64,000 bases of DNA from positions 1 through 64,000 of the forward strand of contig NZ_BAMO01000017.1 in assembly GCF_000615945.1 (NCBI RefSeq). The letters are read 5' to 3'. Position 1 is the first letter of the stretch; each line of letters opens with the position of its first letter. The notes beneath the pieces are model-generated. The model saw nothing but the letters and a program-made list of their open reading frames with translations, was not told the DNA's origin and made no database searches. The position numbers were made by a program, and so were the translations under genes. This stretch comes from Caldalkalibacillus mannanilyticus JCM 10596. GTDB taxonomy: Bacteria > Bacillota > Bacilli > Caldalkalibacillales > JCM-10596. This document shows positions 38,686 to 46,594 of the stretch, one piece after another.

Positions 38686-41598
38686 ATGAAGAAAAGATTA
38701 AATATCTTATTAGTATTCGCACTAGTATTCTCTATGTTCTTACCTGCAATCGCTGCTGCTAATGAAGCAGAAGCTCAAGCAGAATTAACATTAGAGCAAA
38801 AGTTTGAGGCGCTTAAAGAAGCGGGAATTATGGAAGGTTTAGCAACTGGAGAAGCTGGTTTCGATAAAGAAATGACTCGTGGCCAATTAGCAAAAGTATT
38901 AGCTAACCTATATGACTTAGAATTACAACCTGGTGCTACTGTACCTGGATTCAACGAGCCAACAGCTTCTGAATTCTATGTACAAGGGTACATCCAAGCT
39001 GTAGTGAAAGCTGGTCTAATGATCGGTGGACCTAAAGCTGATGGAACTGTTGGATTCCGTCCAAACGACAACTTCACAGTTCAAGAATTAGCAATGGTAT
39101 TAACTCGTGCACTTAAGCTACCAGTTAAAGCTAACGCTACTGTAGAAGGTAAAACTTCTGCTTGGGCTACTGCTGCTGTTGCTGCTGTAGTTGAAGCTGG
39201 ATTATTCGAAGCTTCTGCAGACTACACTGTAGCTGCTAAGCGTTCATTATTAGTTGAAGCTGCATTTGAAATCGAAAAAAGCATCGTACCTCCAGTACCT
39301 GCTGTTTTAGATGTAAAAGAAGTGAAAGCTTCTGGAGCTAAGAAAGTTTCTGTTGAGTTCAACAAAGCTGTTGACACTGAAAAAGCAAAATACGAAGTGA
39401 AACGTGGCGCTGCTACTTTAACAGTTGCTAAAACAACTTACTCTGATGACAAAAAAGTTGCTACTCTTGAGTTAGCTTCTAACGTTGTTGATGCTGAGTA
39501 CACTGTAACAATTTCAGGACTAAGCGACGAAGCTTTCGTTAAGACTTTCAAAGGTCAAGACGAGAAAGTTGCAAAAATCGAGTTTAGCTCTGATAAAGCT
39601 CCTGTAACTGTAAGTACAGAATCTGCTACTTTAAACAAAATTACTGAAGCGTTTGTAACGTATACTGTAACAAACCAATACAATGAAGATGTAACAAGCA
39701 GACCAATTGCTGGAAACCTAAGATGGACTGCTTCTATCGGTACTATTAGTGATGATGGTAAAGGTAAAGCAACAATCGGTTCATTATTAAACACAAATGT
39801 AACACTTACTCAAAAAATTAATGTAACTGTATTAGATTCTAGCTCTGCAACATTTGCACAACAAACAGTTGAATTAGCTCCAGCATCAGCTGTTGATAAA
39901 GTGACAATTATTGAGCTTTACAATGCTAAAAAAGAAACATTAACTACTACTTCAAGAATGTCTGATTTCGTTTTATTACTTGAAGCTGAAGACCAATATG
40001 GTAATAAAATCAGAAAAGCTGCAGACTTCAATAAGAGTGTACACGTAACTACTTCAAACCCATCAGTTGCAAATATTCCTGCTAAGGATTTCGCTACTGA
40101 AAATCATGGTCCTGATAACGACAAATTAGGTATTCAATTATTACCTATCAATAATGGGGCTATGGATGGAACAGCTCAAATCCGTATTGTATCTACTAAC
40201 ACTGGTAAAATCGCTACTTTCGATGTAAAAGTAGAAAAAGCTAGTGAAGTAAAATCAATCAAATTGTTCCAACCAGAAAAAGTTGTAGCTGAGAACGAAA
40301 AAGCTAGAATTCCATTCGAAGCTTTCGATCAAAATGGTAAGCAATTAAAGAAATTCTCTGAATTAAACGGAAACATTAGCATCACTACAAACAATGCAAC
40401 TGCTGTTACATTAGAAAACGATACTCTTAAAGATGAAGCTTATATTCAATTCCCTGCTTCTACTGAAGGAATTTACTCTGTAAATGTTGTTGGTTTGAAA
40501 ACAGGTGCTACTTCAAGTGTTACTATTAAAGTAGAAAAGAAGGCAGTTCCTACTACTATCCTTTCTATCACTGATCTTAAAGATCATTTTGTAGAAGGAG
40601 CAACTTATGAGCTTAAAGCAGACAAAGTTGTAGTAGAAGACCAACATGGAAGAAAAATGGATGCAGAGAAAGTCTTTGCTGCTGGTTATGACATCGAAGT
40701 AAGTGTTACAGATAGTAATGTAATTGAATTAAGCGGTGATACTACATTCGAGAATAAAGACCACAAAGTAACTGTAACTGCTAAATCAGGCATTGGTGTA
40801 AGACAATTAAAGGTAGCATTAGTGAAACGTGCTGTAGATGCTGATCCTCGTAAAGAGATCAATGCTAAAAATTTCAGAATGCAAACTGTAGAAGAGAAAG
40901 AAGTTACAACTTACAAAGTTGCTGATATCAAGAAAATGTACAACAGCATTGACGAAAAGTACAATGTAAACTTTGAAGTGTATGGAGAGCTTACAAACGG
41001 AACTAAAGTTGTTATCCCTACGTCAATGTACTTTGTACAAAGTACAAATACTAAAGTAGCAGCAAATGGATCTAAAACTAAATTAGCAGTAGCTAACGAA
41101 TTTGATTCTGCAGATTTCAACAAAGATACTAAGGAATTAAAAGTTACAGTAACTGCTATTGTTGAAACTCACGGTGGTACTAAAGACGTTGTTTCTGAAG
41201 TTGTTGTTTCTAATGAAACTCCTAAAGTAGCTGCGATCAAAACTAATGCTAAAACTGCTAACTTTGAAGTAGATGGTGATGTTATTCGTATCAAGCAAAC
41301 TCACCTTGGTAGCGATATTAGCAAGTTATATGATGTGTTGAAGTTCGAAGACCAATATGGTGTTGATGTTACTGCTGGAGTTCCAGGTGCAAATCCTGCT
41401 ATTAACATTGGTTTAGCTGATGCTGGTGTGGTTATCTCTAGCTACAGAAGAAATGGCGTAAACTTTGATAATGTTAATGGTAATGGTTCTAAATCTGCTG
41501 GCGTATCATTTAAAGGAAACACTGAAGTTAAAGATACATTCACTATGACTGTAACTGCTAGCGGAGTGACAAAAAGATTTAACGTTGTTGTTGAATAG
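38686..41598 (+). CDS. Major S-layer protein with N-terminal SLH domains
   Basis: 970 residues from ATG 38686, or 999 from the in-frame ATG 38599. The signal peptide follows the second start (KKRLNILLVFALVFSMFLP, cleavage near AIAAA-NEAEA). Three divergent SLH repeats cover about residues 30-205, with GYIQAVVKAGLMIGG and AVVEAGLF but without the usual TRAE. The rest is a chain of Ig-like beta domains rich in Val, Thr and Lys. Codon use is strongly biased (GCT, GTA, TTA), as expected of a very abundant protein. It should bind the pyruvylated polymer made by csaB-tagA-tagO just upstream and crystallise on the surface. Both start codons are plausible. Confidence 0.92.
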   Translation: MKKRLNILLVFALVFSMFLPAIAAANEAEAQAELTLEQKFEALKEAGIMEGLATGEAGFDKEMTRGQLAKVLANLYDLELQPGATVPGFNEPTASEFYVQGYIQAVVKAGLMIGGPKADGTVGFRPNDNFTVQELAMVLTRALKLPVKANATVEGKTSAWATAAVAAVVEAGLFEASADYTVAAKRSLLVEAAFEIEKSIVPPVPAVLDVKEVKASGAKKVSVEFNKAVDTEKAKYEVKRGAATLTVAKTTYSDDKKVATLELASNVVDAEYTVTISGLSDEAFVKTFKGQDEKVAKIEFSSDKAPVTVSTESATLNKITEAFVTYTVTNQYNEDVTSRPIAGNLRWTASIGTISDDGKGKATIGSLLNTNVTLTQKINVTVLDSSSATFAQQTVELAPASAVDKVTIIELYNAKKETLTTTSRMSDFVLLLEAEDQYGNKIRKAADFNKSVHVTTSNPSVANIPAKDFATENHGPDNDKLGIQLLPINNGAMDGTAQIRIVSTNTGKIATFDVKVEKASEVKSIKLFQPEKVVAENEKARIPFEAFDQNGKQLKKFSELNGNISITTNNATAVTLENDTLKDEAYIQFPASTEGIYSVNVVGLKTGATSSVTIKVEKKAVPTTILSITDLKDHFVEGATYELKADKVVVEDQHGRKMDAEKVFAAGYDIEVSVTDSNVIELSGDTTFENKDHKVTVTAKSGIGVRQLKVALVKRAVDADPRKEINAKNFRMQTVEEKEVTTYKVADIKKMYNSIDEKYNVNFEVYGELTNGTKVVIPTSMYFVQSTNTKVAANGSKTKLAVANEFDSADFNKDTKELKVTVTAIVETHGGTKDVVSEVVVSNETPKVAAIKTNAKTANFEVDGDVIRIKQTHLGSDISKLYDVLKFEDQYGVDVTAGVPGANPAINIGLADAGVVISSYRRNGVNFDNVNGNGSKSAGVSFKGNTEVKDTFTMTVTASGVTKRFNVVVE

Positions 41599-41613
41599 TC
41601 ACTTATAATTAAT

Positions 41614-41648
41614 AAAAAAACTCCCTCATTTGAGGGGGTTTTTTTATT
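41614..41648 (+). terminator. Intrinsic terminator of the S-layer gene
   Basis: AAAAAAACTCCCTC / GAGGGGGTTTTTTT with a four-base loop. A classical, strong terminator. Confidence 0.93.
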
Positions 41649-41776
41649 ATAAAAATTAATGGTATAGCCTATTATGATATTTTATTAAATCGTTGTAAAT
41701 TGATTAGTCTCTGGCTGAAGAGAGTAAGATAATGTTGTTACATAAGGCAAACTGACGTAGATGGAAAACAAAAAAA

Positions 41777-41807
41777 GACATAAGACAAGGTAAACTTGTC
41801 TTATGTC
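41777..41807 (-). terminator. Terminator of the facing exported-protein gene
   Basis: Perfect 13-bp arms GACATAAGACAAG (41777-41789) and its complement (41795-41807) with a 5-base loop. On the - strand a run of seven T follows. Confidence 0.9.
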
Positions 41808-41836
41808 CGATCAATAAACTTAGTTTGCGTAATTTC

Positions 41837-42646
41837 TTAATCTTTGTAATACTTCTCTGGAATCATGTTCCCAGCTTTTTGATCCTTAGAGTCCAATTCC
41901 CATTCACCATTTTTATTCTGCTCAATAACAAAAAGGTTGTTCATTCCATCGTTGAGTTTGTGGAGGATATATCCTGTTCCTTTATCTTCATTTATGAAAA
42001 TCACTGGTGCAGCATCACCAATTTTCTGTTCTTTCATCACATCAAATAGCAAAAGCTCTAAAGAATGATTCAATTCAGTTTTCTCTTTGCCATTTAAGGA
42101 TTTTAAAAATTCAAGTTTTGAAAAACCCTCTAAATTAAGCTCAAAACCTCTAACGAATTCATCGGTGATTTCATTTTGTAAACTTACAATCTTAGATAGT
42201 GAATTTTGATCTGTTACATTGGCTGATTCTCCTACGCTGTTTGTACTTAGAGAATGGTCATAAACAGCTTTCATGTCTGTGCTCATTGAACCATCCTTAT
42301 AGAACCCTGCGCCAAAAACAACTAGATCAAATACATTATAACGATTGTGATGAATATGTCTCAATGTGTTCCAAGTAAACATCTCATATGATGTTTTTCG
42401 CTCATCCTGAACTACCACACCGTTTTTCAATACACTTAGAATTAGCATTGTTTTCTCAATTTCAGGTATAGCCTCTCTTTCTATAGTTATTCCAGTTAAT
42501 TGAACATAGTAATGTCCAGCTGATGAATCTACACCTGAGTAATAGTCCGAGATAATGGCTTCTACCTGTCCAGCGGTAGCAGAAACACTCCCAACAATCA
42601 TAAAACTAAGAAGCAACACACAAATCAAACTTTTCCATACTTTCAT
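41837..42646 (-). CDS. Secreted protein of unknown function
   Basis: 269 residues from the ATG at 42646, which follows AAGGAGAGG; an in-frame start 13 codons upstream lies before that site. Signal peptide (KVWKSLICVLLLSFMIVGSV, cleavage near SATA). The mature part (YYVQLTGITIEREAIPEIEK, VVFGAGFYKDGSMSTDMKAV, LLLFDVMKEQKIGDAAPVIF) shows no family I recognise. It lies between the S-layer gene and the first tandem-repeat protein, facing the S-layer gene, so it may be a surface or export factor. This is position only. Confidence 0.75.
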   Translation of the reverse strand: MKVWKSLICVLLLSFMIVGSVSATAGQVEAIISDYYSGVDSSAGHYYVQLTGITIEREAIPEIEKTMLILSVLKNGVVVQDERKTSYEMFTWNTLRHIHHNRYNVFDLVVFGAGFYKDGSMSTDMKAVYDHSLSTNSVGESANVTDQNSLSKIVSLQNEITDEFVRGFELNLEGFSKLEFLKSLNGKEKTELNHSLELLLFDVMKEQKIGDAAPVIFINEDKGTGYILHKLNDGMNNLFVIEQNKNGEWELDSKDQKAGNMIPEKYYKD

Positions 42647-42987
42647 ACTAAAAATCCTCTCCTTTTTATTTAAAATAAACTTCAAGCATATATATTTGAC
42701 ATATAATTCTAATATCCTCCTTTATTTCTCATATTTATTAAAAAAACCTAAAAGTGAATTATACTTCTAAGTTTTTGTTACGCTAAAATGTAAGAAAAAA
42801 GAATCATATCCCCCTGCTCTGTACTTGAAACTTTTCCCCTCGACAAAACGTCATAAATGTTATGAAGAATTGCCATTTTTCTATATCATTCGATAGGAAA
42901 ATAGTATAAAATATTGGTACATATCACCAATAAACTTAAGAGATTGAGTACTAATTGATAGTTAGTACGGGGGAGGATTTAGAACAA
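42647..42987. promoter_or_regulatory. Divergent intergenic region with TCGACA and TTCGATAGG motifs
   Basis: About 340 bases without a gene, between divergently transcribed surface genes. It contains TCGACA (42840-42845) and TTCGATAGG (42889-42897), the latter being the complement of CCTATCGAA found before the protease gene. TATAAA at about 42906 could be a -10 box, but no good -35 was found. GGGGGAGG at 42969-42976 is the ribosome binding site for the + gene. Confidence 0.35.
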
Positions 42988-45900
42988 ATGAAACGATTAT
43001 CAATTGTCTTGCTTAGTATGTGCTTGGTACTAAGTCTTTTACCACTTCAAGCCCTTGCTTCTACTGCGATAAAGGTGACAGTAGATGGAAGGGAACTAGT
43101 AATGGATCAAAATCCAGTGATTATTAATGGACGTACGCTAGTTCCATTAAGAGCTATTTTTGAAGCCTTAAATGCTTATGTCGATTACAATCAGGCGACA
43201 AAAATAGTTACAGCGAAAAAAGGAAATACAACAGTTACCTTACAGCTCGGATCTAAGTCAGCAACCATTAATGGGGTAGCGGTGCAATTAGACGTGGAAG
43301 CGCAAATCATAAAGGGCAGAACATTGGTGCCTGTACGCTTTGTCAGTGAAGCTTTGGGAGAAGATGTACAATACGATTCAGCGAATAAGCTTGTGACTGT
43401 TTCGACGAAGGTTGAAGCCGTAACAAATGTATACATAAACGATGTTGCCGACCATGGCGACGGACGTGATTTACTAGTAGGATTTACCAAGGTAGCTGAT
43501 GAATCAAAAGTAGATCATTATCGAATCATGTTAGTGAAGACAGAAAAAGCATATCATTTCACCGTAGACACAGCGAATCAAGTGAGCTCTTCAAATTATA
43601 CGGTTGTAGGGAAAGAGGGTAGAAATATTCAAAGAACCTTATCCTCTTCAACTAGAGATACGGATGGAGATCTTATTAAGCCAGATCAATTATATACAGC
43701 GTATGTCTTAACCGTAAGTACAAATGCTAAAGCAAGCCATCATAGCTTATCTCAACCTTCAGCATCGCTCAAATTAAACAATGCTGGTGTACCTACAGCG
43801 ACAAATGTAAGAGCAACGGATGTTGCAGACTATGGGAATGGTCGTGATTTACAGGTTAGCTTTAACAAGGCACAGGATGAGAATCATGTTTCTCAGTACC
43901 GTATCCTGGTGGTCAGAGAGAGTCAAGCGAAGAACTTTACACTTTCAGATGCGAATGCGGTCAATTCATCCAATTATACAACAGTGAATAAAACGGGTTC
44001 TAACATTTCAACGACCTTATCTTCATCCGCTAGAGATGTGAGCGGGAACAGCATAACGAACGGGATTGCCTATAGAGTGTTTGTTATGACAATCGCGGAT
44101 AGTTCTTCAAAGTATGGCAATTCACTATCTGAAGCTTCGGCAGTGATTACCTTATCTCACAAGCAAAATGTACCGGCTGTAACCAATCTCAGAGTGACAG
44201 ACGTAAGTGATTACGGAGACGGACGAGATGTGGAGGTCAGCTTTACCAAGGTAAACAATGAGAATCAGCTGCATCATTATCGCGTCTATGTCGTTCGTTC
44301 TGGAGATGTTTCATCTTTTGATTTGGCGAAAGCGTTAGAAGTAAGCTCCTCTAACTACACTCGAATCAGCAAAACAGGATCAAACATCAAGGAAATCTTA
44401 GGTTCAAGTGCAAAAGATACGGGTGGAAGAAATATTCAAGCAGGAGTCAACTATAGAGTTTTTGTTTTATCCTTCGGAGATGCTTCTAATGGATACGGCA
44501 ACACACTCTCTTCTGCATCATCAGAATTTAAGCTAACAAGCAACCCTACACAAATTACAGTTAGCAGTTTAAGTGTAGCTGACGTAGCGGATCATGGAGA
44601 TGGCAGAGATCTACAAGTTAGCTTTAACATTCCGAGTAATGAATATCGCGTTACCCATTATCGAATTATGGTGGTTAGAGCGAATGATGCCAGTAATTTC
44701 AGATTAGATGATGCCAATAAAGTATCTTCATCTAATTATACGGTCGTGACTAAAACAGGGAAAAACATTAAGACGACTTTATCCTCCAATACAAGGGATG
44801 TGAATGGAAACCTTATTACCACGAATGTGGCTTATAGAGTCTTCGTTCTCTCTGTAGGAGATCAAGCGAATGCTTACTTAAATTCACTCTCTTCTGCATC
44901 ATCCTCTGTAACCTTGAATAATAATTTTGAAGTGAAACCAGCAACAAATGTAAGACTTGCTGATATTAGTGATCATGGGGATGGAAGAGATATTCAAGTT
45001 ACCTTTAACAGATCATCTGATGAAAACAAGGTATCTGAATATCGTATAATGATTGTCAAATCAGCTCAAGCAGATGGATTTACTGTATCATCAGCAAATT
45101 CTGTAAGCTCAAGTAATTATACTTCTGTTTCGAAAACAGGATCAAATATCACTAGAACCCTTTCCTCTAGCACAAGAGATATACAAGGGGAGGTCATTCG
45201 TCCAGGTGTTGCCTACAAAGCGTATGTGTTGGCTGTTTCAAGTGGAGGAAACAATAGCAATAATGCCTTATCTACAGCTTCACCTGCTCTTACGTTAACG
45301 AAAAATATTACGACTCCTCCTGCGACAAATGTTCGGGCGACAGATGTGGCTGATTTTGGAGATGGACGAGATTTACAGGTCAGCTTTACACGCTCAACGG
45401 ATGAAACTAAAGTACAAGAATACAGAATCATGGTGGTCAAAGCGAACCAAGCTGACTCCTTTAGCCTATCTTCAGCAAATGCTGTGGCAACAAACAGATA
45501 TACGTCAGTGGCAAAAACAGGATCAAATCCGACAAGAACGCTTACCTCGACTACTCGAGATGTTCATGGAGATCTTATAACAAGTGGAGTAGCCTACCGA
45601 GTTTTTGTTTTAGCTGTATCTACAGCTGGAAGCGAAGATAGCAATGCTCTGTCCGCAGCTTCAGCAACGATTACCTTATCCAACCCAAGTGTTGATGCAG
45701 TCACCAATGTGACGGTAGCTGATGTCGATAACAATGGAGATGGACGAGATTTGCAGGTCAGCTTTAACAAGGCAGCGACAGAATCTAATATATCTTACTA
45801 TGCCATTATGGTCGTTCGTTCAAGTGATGCAAGTAGCTTTAACCTTGCTGCAGCAAATGCTGTATCCGCATCAAACTATACGATAGTGGGTAAGACGGGA

Positions 45901-46407
45901 TCTAATATTACAACGACCCTCTCCGCAACAGCGAGAGATACGAGAGGAAACACGATTCAGTCAGGTGTTTCGTATAGAGTCTTTGTCTTATCTATTGCAG
46001 ATGGCTCTAATGCGACAATTAATGCCTTATCCTCAGGATCAAATGAAATCTCATTAGGGAATAAACAGTTGACATGGTCTGGGCTTTTTAATGAGTCGGC
46101 TGCCAATGATGGATCCATTAATACCGTAGTGACGGTGAGTCTTGCAGGGGATCAGTTTGTTAATGGTCTAACAGAAGGAACACATTATACAGTGGCAAAT
46201 GTACCGGCGGGTCTTTCGGTTAATGTTCTAAGACTAAGTGCCATCCAGCTACAGATTTCACTGACTGGAAATGCCATTGCTCATACAGCAGCTCATAGTA
46301 TTTCTAATCTTACTATCTCCTTCACAGGAAATGCTTTTACCAGTGGTAATGCTGCTGGAATTGCATCTGTAGGTAATAACGTGGAAGTAAGATTTACAGA
46401 GGTATAG
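42988..46407 (+). CDS. Stalk-domain surface protein with seven GDGRD tandem repeats
   Basis: 1139 residues from ATG 42988, 11 bases after GGGGGAGG; a TTG 33 bases upstream precedes that site. Signal peptide (ends LQALA-ST). Residues about 26-145 are a copper-amine-oxidase-N-terminal-like 'stalk' domain (NPVIINGRTLVPLRAIFEAL, IIKGRTLVPVRFVSEALG). Then come seven repeats of 126-127 residues, each opening with TNVxxxDVADxGDGRDLQV and containing YRIMVV, SSNYTxVxKTG and YRVFVL. A 115-residue C-terminal domain ends the chain (LTWSGLFNESAANDGSINTV). The repeats have an Fn3-like length and beta pattern, but I know no named family with the GDGRD loop. Probably a rod-like surface adhesin or scaffold. 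Confidence 0.82.
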   Translation: MKRLSIVLLSMCLVLSLLPLQALASTAIKVTVDGRELVMDQNPVIINGRTLVPLRAIFEALNAYVDYNQATKIVTAKKGNTTVTLQLGSKSATINGVAVQLDVEAQIIKGRTLVPVRFVSEALGEDVQYDSANKLVTVSTKVEAVTNVYINDVADHGDGRDLLVGFTKVADESKVDHYRIMLVKTEKAYHFTVDTANQVSSSNYTVVGKEGRNIQRTLSSSTRDTDGDLIKPDQLYTAYVLTVSTNAKASHHSLSQPSASLKLNNAGVPTATNVRATDVADYGNGRDLQVSFNKAQDENHVSQYRILVVRESQAKNFTLSDANAVNSSNYTTVNKTGSNISTTLSSSARDVSGNSITNGIAYRVFVMTIADSSSKYGNSLSEASAVITLSHKQNVPAVTNLRVTDVSDYGDGRDVEVSFTKVNNENQLHHYRVYVVRSGDVSSFDLAKALEVSSSNYTRISKTGSNIKEILGSSAKDTGGRNIQAGVNYRVFVLSFGDASNGYGNTLSSASSEFKLTSNPTQITVSSLSVADVADHGDGRDLQVSFNIPSNEYRVTHYRIMVVRANDASNFRLDDANKVSSSNYTVVTKTGKNIKTTLSSNTRDVNGNLITTNVAYRVFVLSVGDQANAYLNSLSSASSSVTLNNNFEVKPATNVRLADISDHGDGRDIQVTFNRSSDENKVSEYRIMIVKSAQADGFTVSSANSVSSSNYTSVSKTGSNITRTLSSSTRDIQGEVIRPGVAYKAYVLAVSSGGNNSNNALSTASPALTLTKNITTPPATNVRATDVADFGDGRDLQVSFTRSTDETKVQEYRIMVVKANQADSFSLSSANAVATNRYTSVAKTGSNPTRTLTSTTRDVHGDLITSGVAYRVFVLAVSTAGSEDSNALSAASATITLSNPSVDAVTNVTVADVDNNGDGRDLQVSFNKAATESNISYYAIMVVRSSDASSFNLAAANAVSASNYTIVGKTGSNITTTLSATARDTRGNTIQSGVSYRVFVLSIADGSNATINALSSGSNEISLGNKQLTWSGLFNESAANDGSINTVVTVSLAGDQFVNGLTEGTHYTVANVPAGLSVNVLRLSAIQLQISLTGNAIAHTAAHSISNLTISFTGNAFTSGNAAGIASVGNNVEVRFTEV
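43423..46066 (+). repeat. Seven in-frame tandem repeats of 378-381 bases
   Basis: Units begin at 43423, 43801, 44182, 44563, 44944, 45325 and 45703. The period is exactly 378 or 381 bases. Nucleotide identity between units is partial, while the protein signature (DxxDxGDGRD) is kept in all seven, with Asn replacing one Asp in units 2 and 7. Confidence 0.9.
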
Positions 46408-46468
46408 TGTAGAGCTTGCTTACTAGTAAAGGAATAAAGGATGTTTGCACAAAATAAACAAATAGGAT

Positions 46469-46499
46469 GGAGCAATCACAAGGTTGCTCTTTCTTTTTG
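46469..46499 (+). terminator. Probable terminator of the GDGRD-repeat gene
   Basis: GAGCAA / TTGCTC with an 8-base loop, followed by TTTCTTTTT. A short stem, so moderate confidence. Confidence 0.65.
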
Positions 46500-46535
46500 G
46501 TAAAATGTTAATAGTCGACAAAACTTTGTGCCCTA

Positions 46536-46563
46536 TCGACAGCGATCTATGGTATGATATAAT
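46536..46563 (+). promoter_or_regulatory. Sigma-A promoter TCGACA-N16-TATAAT
   Basis: TCGACA (46536-46541), a 16-base spacer and TATAAT (46558-46563), 32 bases before the start codon. A second TCGACA lies at 46515-46520. The -35 box overlaps the CCCTATCGACA motif shared with other surface-gene leaders. Confidence 0.7.
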
Positions 46564-46594
46564 TTGTACCAAATCTGAAGGGAGAGAAGAAGTT

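Noticed and set aside
41730-41765. GGCAAAC near GACGTAG, resembling a second c-di-GMP riboswitch
   Set aside because: No GACGCAAA core and no GNRA-capped stem; it lies between two 3' ends, not before a gene.
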